Source: Magicicada septendecula
Taxonomy: Eukaryota; Arthropoda; Insecta; Hemiptera; Cicadidae
Assembly: GCA_034769895.1 (NCBI GenBank)
Contig: CM068369.1
Location: 145,287,574 to 145,351,573 of the forward strand
DNA length: 64,000 bases
Reading direction: 5' to 3'
The notes beneath the pieces are model-generated. The model searched no databases, was not told where the DNA came from, and was given only the letters and a program-made list of their open reading frames with translations. A program made the translations under genes and the position numbers. Positions 54,448 through 64,000 of this stretch are shown here, piece after piece. Every line of letters begins with the position of its first letter. The first letter of the stretch is position 1.

Positions 54448-57400
54448 ATGCCTCGACATAGAACATTGACGGGTCGGAGTGAGAGACAAAGAAGAAGGAA
54501 TATATATCCGCGTGAAAGTCAAAATAATAGACCAAATGAAAATTTAAATAGTGTAAATAGTATACAAAATGATGAAATTATTTTGAGGGATACATTTAAA
54601 TGCGCACTGAATGTCATTCCAAGAAATTTTAATACTTTTGATTGTGGATTAATGCATTTACAATGCAGGTTTTGCAATGCAAAACATTTCGAATCTGAGG
54701 TCACTTTAGGTGAAAGGACTGCATTCACTTCATGTTGTCATAAGGGTAAAGCAATATTACCGGCCTTAAGTCAAAATGAATACTTTAAATCATTGTATGA
54801 TGGACTTACTTCAAATGAACCTTCAATAAAAAGAAAGTCAAAAAATTATTTTGAAAACATTCGTAAATACAATTCATCATTTGCTATGGTTAGCTCAGAA
54901 GCTAAAATTTCAGATACAGTTACGCGTGGAGTGTATCATTTTAAAATACATGATGTTTTTTTATCACAGAACAGGTCCAATGACTGCTGGATATGGTTGC
55001 TCACCATGTTATGCGCAATTATATTTTTATGATGTTGACACTGCTGTCAATTATAGATTACGTGAACACTATAATCAAACATGCAATAACAATATAATGC
55101 GCGAAATCTCTCTTGAATTGGAACGCATTAATCCTTTCGTTCGGTCATTCATTGCAATGAAAGATCATTGTCAGAGAGTTGAAAATCAAAATAAAGAAAT
55201 TTGTATGCTCATTAAACTAAATCGTGATTTAGATCTACACCGTTATAATGATGCAGTTCAAACTGATATAGCAGTAATATTTAGTACAGTTGATGGCGAG
55301 CCACCCTTTGAACGAAATAAGGTTTCGTTTTCAAAAGTTAATGGTACCATTAAAAATACCTCTGTTTTGTATTCATCATTGGACCCTTTAGCGTATCCAT
55401 TACTTTTTCCAAATGGTGATACTGGGTGGCATATCAATATTTCTCATAATGTACCAACTACATCTAATTCAAGAGCGCCCAGAAACAAATTAACCATGCT
55501 TCAGTATGCAGCCTATCGACTTGCAATTAGAGAAGATTTTAGCATGTTGCACCATTCACAAAAATTATTTCTGCAGTGGATAGTTGATATGTATGTGAGA
55601 ATAGAGGGCACAAGGTTACATTTCATTCGACAAAATCAAACAAGTCTTAGGTCTGAAAGTTTACAACAATTTAACAGATTATTTAGAATTTAACCCCAAT
55701 GCCAATAATGTTGGCCGTAGAGTAATTTTATCATCTTCATTCAATGGATCTCCAAGAAATATGTATCAGAATTATTTAGATGCAATGTCAATTGTACAAC
55801 ATTTCGGAAAGCCTTCTTTGTTTATTACAATGACTTGCAATCCAAGTTGGCCTGAAATAGTTAGCAATATTGGTGTAGGTGAGTCAGCTAATTTTCGACC
55901 TGATATTGTTGTGCGTGTATTCAAGTCCAAACTGAAAGCATTAATTGAGGGCCTTGCACTAAAAAAAAATCTTCGGTAAAGTTGAAGCACTCATTTATAC
56001 AATTGAGTTTCAAAAGAGAGGATTGCCTCATTATCACATTTTACTCTCTTTAAATGAGCAAGATAAAATTGTTAACGCTACCGATATTGATAAAGTTGTA
56101 TCTGCGGAGATTCCTAACATTCAAACACATCCTACATTACATGAATATGTTGTAAAACACATGATGCATGGTCCATGCGGTGTACTTAATCAAAATTCTG
56201 TATGTATGAGAGATGGAAAAAGCACAAAAGATTATCCAAAACGATTTAATGAATTTACATGTGAATCATTAAATGGATATCCATTATACAGAAGGCGTGA
56301 TAATGGTATTAATGCTGAAGTTCGCGGTAGGTAGTTGCCTCGACAATCGTTATGTTGTACCATACAATCCGTATTTACTTGCCAAATTTAATTGCCATAT
56401 AAATGTTGAAGTATGCACTACAGTTAAAAGTGTTAAATACATTTATAAATACGTGTATAAAGGCTATGACAGTGCATCAGAGAGACAGGTTCAGAGAGAA
56501 ATGAACCAGGTCAAGAAATACAAATTGATAAAGTTAAAAATTTTTTAAATGGCCGTTATGACGGATCAACTGAAGCTGTATGGCGCATCTATGAATTACC
56601 AATGCATTTTCAATCACATGTCATCGTTAGACTTGACATTCATTTACCGCGTAGACAGAATGTTTACTTTCGAGAAGGGCAAGAACGTCAAGCAATTGAA
56701 AATGCAAGACAAACAAAATTATTAGCATTTTTTGAATTGAATCGTTCAGATCCATCAGCGCATGAATATAAGTATATTGAAATTCCTTTGCATTATGTGT
56801 GGGAAGATTCCCGAAAAAAATGGAAGAAGAGAAGGCGTGGAGGTGATAAAATCATTACACGCATATATGTAGTATCACCAAAAGACATCGAACTTTTCCA
56901 TTTACGATTGCTTTTATTACATGTCTGTGGTCCAAAATCATTTGAGGATGTTAGAACATACAATGGAATTATACACACTTCTTTTGTTGAAGCGTGCCAT
57001 GCTCGCGGCATTGCTTCAAATGATAATGAATGGCACGAATGTTTAAATGAAGCAAAAGAATTACATTCACCAAAACAAATGCGAAATTTATTTGGTTACA
57101 TTTGTGCATTAAATGTGCCAGCCAATGCATTGGCGTTATGGAATGAATTTAAAGTATATCTTAGTGAAGATTTTTGAGAGATTACAATGAAAAAATATCC
57201 TTTAATACAGCTCTATTAGAAATTGAAGATATTTTGAATGTTCATAATTTGTCATGTCAAGAACTTGGTTTACCAGTTCCCACGTATTCGCAGAGAACAG
57301 ACGAAGCAAATGCTATTGATCCAATAGAACAAGAGTTTCTGTTTTCTGAGCATTATGAAACTGCAAATATTGAACAGCGTAATCTAATTGATCGTGTGAT

Positions 57401-58768
57401 TCGTGAAGTTTTGCATCATGATACTGGATCTAATGTTTTCTGTTTAACCGCTCATGCAGGTTGTGGAAAAACATTCACACAAACAGCAATCATTCACAAA
57501 TTAAATTCGCTTAATCTTAGTTGCATTGCAACAGCGTTCAGTGGCATAGCTTCAACTCTATTACTTGGAGGTAGAACTTTACACAATGTGTTTAAATTGC
57601 CTATACCCATTTTGGAAAATTCTATAGCGAATATTACCGCAAATAGTAGCTATGGACGTTTCATAAATTCATCATCATTGATAATTATTGATGAAATTTC
57701 TATGTGCCCACTGCAAGTGTTGAAAATCATAGATAGATTATTGCAGGATCTATGCGATGAAAATGATAAACAAACCATTTGGAGGGAAAACGATACTTCT
57801 GTGCGGTGATTTTCGGCAAATCTTACCAGTTGTCCCACATGGATCACGTGCAACTTTAATTGAAAATTGTGTCACGAGTTGGCATAAATTTGTTTATTTT
57901 CATAAAGTAACGTTTATTCAAAATATGAGAGCCTTACCAAGTGAAATAGAATTTGTCGAATTCTTGAAAAAAATTGGTAATGATGAAGCCCCACAATTCC
58001 CTGTTTGGTGAAAATATTATTGAAATACCTCAGCAATTAATAGGAGATGAAAATAATATTATTAATGAGGTGTATGGAAATATTTCCGAAAACATACTCT
58101 CAGATAACATATTGAAGTCAGTTATTTTAGCACCTAAAAATGATGGTTGTACTTTTATTAATACTGATATACTTAATCGAATACCAGGTGAACAGAAAAC
58201 ATATCATAGCTACGATAAAATAATTTGTGATGATGACAATGAAATCAATAACTATCCAGTAGAGTTTTTGAATTCTTTGACTATTAGTGGTTTGCCACCA
58301 CATAAGTTAGTATTGAAAGTTAATTGCATCGTTTTACTGATCAGAAACTTAAATACAAAGGAAGCATTAGTCAATGGAACAAGAATGCGCATCAAGTGTA
58401 TGCATCGTAATGCTATTGATTGTGAAGTTTTAACTGGAACCGCATGCAATAAGAGAATTTTGATTCCACGTATAAATTTAACATATTCCGGTACTGTTTT
58501 ACCATTTAACTTTCAAAGAACTCAATTTCCAATTATACCTGCATTTGCGATGACAATAAATAAGTCTCAAGAACAAACATTCGAAAAAATTGGAATTTTA
58601 TTGAGGCAGCCAGTTTTTACACATGGTCAATTGTACGTCGCAGCAAGTAGAGTTCGATCATTCGATGGTTTGAGATTTTATATTTCCGAATATAATGGCC
58701 AAGGGCATTTAGCAAATGAAAGAGTTTTTACAAAAAACATCGTTTACACAGAAGTTCTGCATCATTAA
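54448..58768 (+). pseudogene. Helitron Rep/helicase (RepHel), multiply frameshifted
   Basis: Helitron transposases join an HUH nickase to a Pif1-type 5'-3' helicase for rolling-circle or peel-and-paste transposition. The start ATG at 54448 gives MPRHRTLTGRSERQRRRN, then CGLMHLQCRFCNAKHF. The Helitron-like N domain follows (LDPLAYPLLFPNGDTGWH at about 55380-55435, LFITMTCNPSWPEI at about 55818). The HUH motif is GLPHYHILLSL (about 56020) and the tyrosine pair is in YIYKYVYKGYDS (about 56440). The helicase shows Walker A TAHAGCGKTFTQ (about 57450) and Walker B LIIIDEISM (about 57675). GGKTILLCGDFRQILP is near 57780, and LYVAASRVRSFDGLRFY precedes the C-terminus ending at 58768. At least seven frame changes (about 54960, 55670, 55975, 56330, 56530, 57175, 57800 and 58000) make it inactive. 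Confidence 0.93.
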
Positions 58769-59572
58769 ATTCACTTTCAAACTATTTTAAGTTCAATGGA
58801 CAACATTTATTTTTTTAACCGCCCGGTTTTTTTTATTTAATGAAAAATGTATGAAAAAATATGAGGCACGTATTTTTTATTTCATTTTTTATTTAAATTT
58901 TATATAATTCGAAAAAGATAGGCAAAATAACTGTGTAGCCTTGGCGAAACCTGGTCAGTATGGCAATAAAAAAACCCCAAGGAAATGTCAAAAAACGTGT
59001 TATTGCTTTTTAAATATGGCTTAGCCAAGCTAAACCTCATTTTTCCTATCTTTCATATTTTTCAAATAACTCGAAAATTAATGCATAGAAAAAAAAATTA
59101 AAAAATTATATAAGCTTTGTAGCAGATAATCTTCAAACTGTTTTCGAATTTTGTACCTTACCAAAAATGAAATGTAATCCACTGGAATTGAAAACAATGT
59201 ATCTTATACTTCTATGAATGTCAAGTCTCATTTTTATTAGCGTTTATTTGATTCAATAATAACATGAAAAAATTAAAACTGACAATGAATTATATCAAAA
59301 AATAAATACGAATACAAGCTGTAATTGTGTTTTTTTTCAACTGTTACTAACATTAAATTTTAAATTTCATAGGTATTGCAGGGAATTAAGGCAAACAACA
59401 CACGCTAATGACGTATTTGTACACGCTCGCAGCTGACGTAATAGAACAAAATTCAAAAAAATTATATGCAATGATTATAGAGGTATACTCTTTGACAAAA
59501 GAACCTCAATAACGTTCAAACTTAAAAATTTAATGAATTACGGTCGAATTTCGACCACTGGGCGACCACTAG
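58769..59572 (+). other. Helitron 3' non-coding region
   Basis: About 800 AT-rich bases from the stop to the terminal hairpin and CTAG. No gene is seen. Confidence 0.8.
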
Positions 59573-60644
59573 TAACAATAAATACTACACACAGAACGAT
59601 GGCTTACCCATGGGCTCCCCCATATCCAGCATTCTAGCAGGTCTTCTTCCAACACTTAGAAAAAACAAAAATACTCACAAACAATGACAGACACTCACAT
59701 AAAATACTATATTGGCACACATACGTTGATGACATTCTAATACTATACAGGGGAAACAAAAGACAATGTGAACAGTTACTAACGCACATAAACAAAATAC
59801 ATAAAAATATAACCTTTACTGCCAAATACGAACACAACAATACCATAAACTTCTTAGACCTCTCCATCACAAAACTAGAACACAGACACAAATTCAGTAT
59901 ATACAGAAAACCAACTACAACTGACACACTAATACACAACACCTCCAATCACCCAATACAACACAAACTAGCTGCCTTTAGAACCATGATACATAGACTT
60001 AACAACATCCCCTTAGATGAAAAAGACTACAAAGACGAACTAAACACGATAAAATATCTAGCAGAATCTAACGGATATGACAGAACAATAGTCAGTAAAC
60101 TCCTACACAAATTCATAACACTAACATCAACAAACAAACTGAAAAAATAGCCCACAAATTCAAAAAAGCAGGATACAGAATCGCTTACAAAACTACTAAC
60201 AAAACAGAACACACACTATCAAAACACACGCACAAAGCACAAAACAAATTCGATCTACCCGGTGTTTACAAGCTAAATTGCAATAAATTCTACATAGGCC
60301 AGACAGGACGTAGCTTCAAACAGAGCTACATTGAACGCACAAAGGCACTCCACTCCACTACAGAATCCACCTTTGCAAACCACCTCATTGAAGCAAACCA
60401 CACATAAAAACATCGACAATAACATGAACATTCTACACGTACACACAAAAGGCCGAAAACTAGACACTCTAGAACAATTGGAAATATACAAACACACAAA
60501 AACAAATAAAAATGACATCCTAAACGAACAGACACAATTCAAATCGCACGCATTATTCGAACATATCTCACCCCACACACACAGCATCGATCTTTCGAAA
60601 TTCGATTCCGTCACCCACAACAAGACGGACAGCGCTACCAGCGG

Positions 60645-60690
60645 CAGCCTCTGAAGAAGCCTTTAAAAGGAGAAAACCGGTTCAGGCTGT
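60645..60690 (+). ncRNA. Hammerhead ribozyme motif at the right PLE end
   Basis: CAGCCT (60645-60650) pairs with AGGCTG (60684-60689). The core CTGAAGA is at 60651-60657, stem II is CCTT/AAGG with a short loop, and GAAA is at 60672-60675. The self-complementary ACCGGT at 60676-60681 and TC before the predicted cleavage site follow. The motif overlaps the last codons of the PLE frame. Confidence 0.85.
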
Positions 60691-60811
60691 AAGGTAAAAC
60701 TTTATGCTTTTACTTATAAAAAACCTAGTGTTCCGAGTCGTTAATGTAATAGTGATATTTAGTTAAGTAACGGACACGTCATGGACAACGAAATCCAAGA
60801 ATAGAAAGTTC

Positions 60812-61839
60812 AATTACCTAAGGCTAAGAATAGATGTGAACAAGTGAAATGAAAAGAGAGTGGTGAATAAACAGTAATGCCACCCCTTAAATAAATTAAA
60901 GAATTGATTGAAGTGTTATGATAATATCACAAAAGTGAAGATTTTATGTACTAAAAAAATAATAAAAATGTAATAAATACAAATTTTAATAAGTAAATTA
61001 TTGAACCATAATTTTCTTTACATACATATAATGTCTCTATACTAAAGTCTTTCAAAACAGTCACATTAACTTACTAGAAAAGTGCAATTTACAATATTTT
61101 GTCTATCTCTGACAAAATGCAATGTCACCTACTCACATAGTCTCGAATTGTGACAGCCAGATACTATCTTATCTGCTTTACCACTTCCTTGGCAGCTGAC
61201 TGGCACTTTGTAGTACTGCATACCTCTTTTGTAGTAGTGCCCAAAGTGCACTTATCCATTCCAGATAGTTCTCTGACTTCTTTTGTGTTTAAAATTCTCA
61301 GCTCATGCACTGATTATATTTTATATTTATATTGTACCTGTGTTTCTAACCTTCAGATATTGACAAACATGGTCTTTGTAAACCGGTGTGCTCAACAACA
61401 CCACACAAGACAGAACAATATGTTCTTGGTCTTCAATGCATTTGATATTGCTATTTCTGTGACTTGTGTTTTATTTATATGTAGCCACTTCAGTATCATA
61501 AGATGTATATGTAGTAATTGTTTGAGCATGGACAAAATGTGATGGCCAACACAAAGATGTAATGGCATACAATTATTATTATTAATGATATTCTTAGTAG
61601 AACCCACTATCATTAATAATAATTTAAAAAACAACACTTTAACCACTAATAACTACATGGTCATCTTCACATGAACTAAGTGGTAAATGGGTTATACTTT
61701 GTACTTTAATATAATTTATATTTTAATGTGTCACAATTTGTCTCCTAGTTATTTTATATTAATTGTTTCAACAATCTTGAATTCTGGTATTGTTTACTAT
61801 TTGAGTTTGTTTTACTACTTAGTTTTATTTTATTAGTTC
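60812..61839. other. AT-rich non-coding DNA
   Basis: No supported gene. The 130-codon open frame at 61150-61542 has no recognisable motif. An inverted repeat TATTATTAATGATA/TATCATTAATAATA lies at 61578-61622. Confidence 0.45.
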
Positions 61840-61905
61840 AGCTGAAGATGACCACAGATATTGTCAGTGGTCAAAATGTTGTGGAATTTAAAAATATTAA
61901 CAATG
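61840..61905 (+). mobile_element. PLE 3'-end relic with decayed hammerhead
   Basis: CTGAAGA (61852-61858) is followed by a 7-bp stem TGACCAC/GTGGTCA and then AAAATGTT, where the conserved G of GAAA has become A or been lost. The layout and wording are typical of insect PLE tails. Nothing of the protein is recognisable upstream. Confidence 0.5.
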
Positions 61906-63644
61906 GTAGGTCTCCATTACAATATAATTAATTATGACGATAAAATATTTATGAGTTAACTGCAGTTATGAGAATGCCAGAGGATTTAAGAGCTAAGCAT
62001 GTAATTATACAGTATACAAACCAGTGTTTTATGATGTTTTTTACCAGACAATTAATAATGGAAGTAACTAAATAAATTACATTACCAGAGAGAATTAAGT
62101 AAGTTTATGTTTGATAAAATTTGAATATGATGTATGCCAAATTTTTCACAGAATTGTAATAATGTCATATGCCTGTATAGTAGTCTATATATTGCATTTT
62201 ACTGTACAAATTAAAGTATATTTTAAAATGAAGTTTTGTAAGATGTATTCTGGTAATTTACCAGACAAACTGTAAAAACAGGAGTAAACTGCATAAATTA
62301 AAAATTATACAAAAATATATGTCACTACCAGTGTTTTATAATATAAATGTTTATTTTAGATCTTCTTGTAATCACTGTTTTTTACATTACAAAATTTGTA
62401 TAATTCAGAACTTTGAGCCTTAGTGATGTTTCATGCATCATGTTCACGTTGCATATGGTAACAACAAGGTGGTGCCATGTTCCAAACTATGTTGTGGAGT
62501 TCCAAAAGTTGTCGCTGCATTCTAAAACCATGTTGCCATGTTTGCTCAAGAGGCCCAGCGGAGCCAGTCACATTCTCTTATGATGGATTCCGTGAGAATC
62601 CATCTATCCACAAAACACACAAGACAGAAAAAAAGATTGGCCGTCGATTGAATAAATGGTGTCAGGCATGTAGAAGCAGCATTTTACTCTCTGTTTGGAA
62701 AATTAAAGGAGGATGTGAAGTTTTTAAATTACTTTATAATATTGGTTAAGTAACTGAACTTATGTAAATTGTAAAAAAAAGTAGGAAACAACAAAGCAAA
62801 AATACTGCAAAACATGATAAAAAAACTGAATAATGAAAATTTAACAAAGTACTGAAACGCAAACAACTGTGCAGTGCAAATTACACAAGAAGAATCAACC
62901 AGTGCACTATCAGCCAGTCAAATGGTACTGTGATGATATCAAAATAACACAAGGTTGGCTGTCCTACTAATTTTTCCATAAAACTCCAAGACTGCATAAA
63001 TTATATGGTGTATTTTGTATACAGCCTTACTTTCAATATGTAGGGCATTACATGTTCTAAGGAAAGTTATGTAGATTCTCTAGATCACAACATGATGCTT
63101 TTCAGGAACATGGCAGTCAATTTTAGTGCTGCCTGTTCATAAAGAGAATTCCCTTACATGCCTGTAAGTATTCCCTGTATACTTAGAGAATGCAGTGTCA
63201 TCATGTTGTTGGGTGTATGGTGACACAAACATGGTCTCTTATAGTTACTGAATTATATTCTATTAAATTACCATATATTTCTGTAATATGCAAAAAAAAA
63301 ATTATATTTTATATGTAGTAAGATATTAAAACATACTAATTTAAACTACTACATATGACCTGTAGCCCTATAATGAGTCATATAAACAGAGTCACAAGAA
63401 CAATACTTTACAATAAGATGTCTATTGACAGTAATTTTGAACTGCTCGTATTGTAATTTACATTTGTTCTCCTAAGCAGCAGTATTACAACTGAATTTAG
63501 AAACTTAATGAAATATGTGAAAAATGTTTTTTGTACTTTCTGATGAACTTTCATGATACTGATGAAAAATTTGGACTATACAAATTTTAAAAAATCACTT
63601 GTCATTTATTTTATAATGAAATATTTTTCTATTTAGATTGGAGA
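61906..63644. other. AT-rich non-coding DNA
   Basis: No supported gene. The 90-codon frame at 62477-62749 (MFQTMLWSSKSCRC...) lies in slightly GC-richer sequence but has no recognisable motif. Confidence 0.45.
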
Positions 63645-63943
63645 ATTTATCTTTAAATACTAAATAGAATGAAGCAGGATTAAGAAGTCAACATCAAGTT
63701 GGATTAAAGAAGTCGAAAAGGATTTAGAAAAAAATAATATAAATGCACAAGAAGCAATTTAAAGAGGTTTTTTTTTTCAGGTAAAAGTGTTAAAAATGGA
63801 AGGAGTCAGGGTAGGAGAGAGAAAAACGCAGGTTCAAAGTGGACTGAAGACAGGAAGAAGAGACACAGTGAAAAGATGAAAGAATATTGGAGAAAAAGAA
63901 AAGAACAAAGAATAAAGAATTGAAATTGGCATGTGGTTCTTAG
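63645..63943 (+). pseudogene. LINE 3' end relic
   Basis: Reads WIKEVEKDLEKNNINAQEAI, a break at a T-rich run near 63770, and then in one frame REKNAGSKWTEDRKKRHSEK and MKEYWRKRKEQRIKN to a stop at about 63943. The first part matches the I-x-E-V-x-x-D-L-x-x-x-x-I segment and the second the G-x-x-W-T-E-E-R-K-K-x-H-S-E-x-M-K-x-Y-W tail of insect LINE polyproteins. It is better preserved at the very C-terminus than the copy at 640-1010. 5'-truncated and non-functional. Confidence 0.65.
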
Positions 63944-64000
63944 ATAGCCAATACAAAAAAAAAAAGTAGAATTAAGCAAGAAAAGGTGCATCGTCACAAA

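Larger units (their letters stand above)
53755..59572 (+). mobile_element. Helitron nested in the right PLE copy
   Basis: The left arm of the PLE palindrome serves as the empty site: CTTATAACAATAAATAC there is split after CTTTATTTAT here. The element starts TCTATATATTAATACG and ends GGCGACCACTAG before T. A hairpin GGTCGAA/TTCGACC lies 12 bases before the end. A 5' TC, 3' CTAG, 3' hairpin, insertion at an AT and no target duplication are the Helitron rules. One base at the left end (T at 53754) is ambiguous. It carries a degenerate Rep/helicase gene. Confidence 0.93.
53242..60654 (+). pseudogene. PLE RT/GIY-YIG gene, right copy, split by Helitron
   Basis: The first part, 53242-53753, is open (MEQNNITEVKLDLTDRYQNT ... 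FDIKNLYTNIPIS ... NVITKQNYF). It is cut by the Helitron after the Y/F-T-Y region. After 59573 it resumes with MGSPISSILAG-like sequence (59608-59640), YVDDILILYRGN (about 59719), YRKPTTTDTLIHN (about 59905), the GIY-YIG block GVYKLNCNKFYIGQTGRSFK (about 60263-60325) and the same C-terminal tail ending at 60652-60654. Frameshifts occur around 59640, 60140 and 60400. Its N-terminal truncation point is the same as in the left copy, which argues that the two arms come from one template or one event. Confidence 0.92.
51436..60801. mobile_element. Head-to-head dimer of 5'-truncated Penelope-like elements with nested Helitron
   Basis: The left copy (51436-53195, minus strand) and right copy (53214-60801, plus strand, interrupted by the Helitron) are inverted repeats of each other, meeting at an 18-bp spacer 53196-53213. 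The outer flanks carry TAGAAAGTTC at 51426-51435 and 60802-60811, a target duplication that marks the dimer as one insertion. The right copy has about 40 bases more of 3' tail (TAACGGACACGTCATGGAC and beyond). Both copies start at the same internal point of the protein gene. Confidence 0.93.

Noticed and set aside
57174-58768. Pif1-like helicase as a host gene
   Set aside because: Continuous in order with the Helitron HUH domain and within Helitron ends; it is the element's helicase half.
61150-61542. 130-codon open frame
   Set aside because: No motif, no splice or promoter support, cysteine/serine-rich AT-biased composition.
62477-62749. 90-codon open frame in GC-richer sequence
   Set aside because: No recognisable family and no conserved neighbour; kept only as a note.
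1-64000. CRISPR array, operons, tRNA or rRNA genes, bacterial defence system
   Set aside because: No regularly spaced repeats, no prokaryotic gene arrangement and no RNA gene recognised; the window is eukaryotic transposon-rich DNA.

Overview
The window reads as AT-rich nuclear DNA of an arthropod, most likely an insect. It has no operons, no continuous host genes and no rRNA or tRNA that I can recognise. It is dense with animal-type transposable elements: mariner, hAT, Merlin-like, Helitron, Copia, BEL/Pao, a gag-bearing LTR element, Penelope-like elements (PLEs) with hammerhead-like motifs, and LINE 3' ends. The species cannot be fixed from the sequence alone.

Region by region. 1-5 kb is intergenic or intronic AT-rich DNA with a LINE 3' relic (640-1010), one plausible last exon of a host gene (1614-1784) and a foldback MITE (3456-3921). 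5.1-6.4 kb is a complete but frameshifted mariner with perfect 28-bp ends. 7.4-9.7 kb holds a LINE relic and a decayed LTR element (gag, primer-binding site, one LTR). 11.45-11.93 kb is a palindrome of two PLE 3' ends, each with a textbook hammerhead core. 13.9-14.8 kb has hAT and LINE relics. 16.5-25.9 kb is a young gag-only LTR retrotransposon whose 3' LTR was split by an even younger Copia element (21166-25652). 26.36-36.79 kb is a BEL/Pao retrotransposon whose gag was split by an hAT-like DNA transposon (27900-30534). 38 kb has a Merlin-like transposase relic, and 40.0-40.9 kb is a palindromic (snapback) mariner. 42.9-45.6 kb is a PLE with an open 790-codon RT plus GIY-YIG frame. 47.57-50.29 kb is an element with hAT-type ends and an 8-bp target duplication, containing an IS630/Tc1-type transposase relic. 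51.4-60.8 kb is one insertion: two 5'-truncated PLE copies head to head, flanked by a 10-bp duplication, the right copy carrying a nested 5.8-kb Helitron. The last 3 kb are AT-rich with PLE and LINE remnants.

Nesting gives relative ages. Copia is younger than the gag-only LTR element. The hAT-like element is younger than BEL. The Helitron is younger than the PLE dimer. Most element boundaries were set by matching terminal repeats and target-site duplications on both sides.

The most unusual theme is inverted-dimer architecture. Two independent PLE insertions (11.45 kb and 51.4 kb) are head-to-head palindromes with hammerhead-like motifs at both outer ends, and a mariner copy at 40 kb is also a palindrome of its own 5' half. 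No host defence system or other clearly new system was seen.
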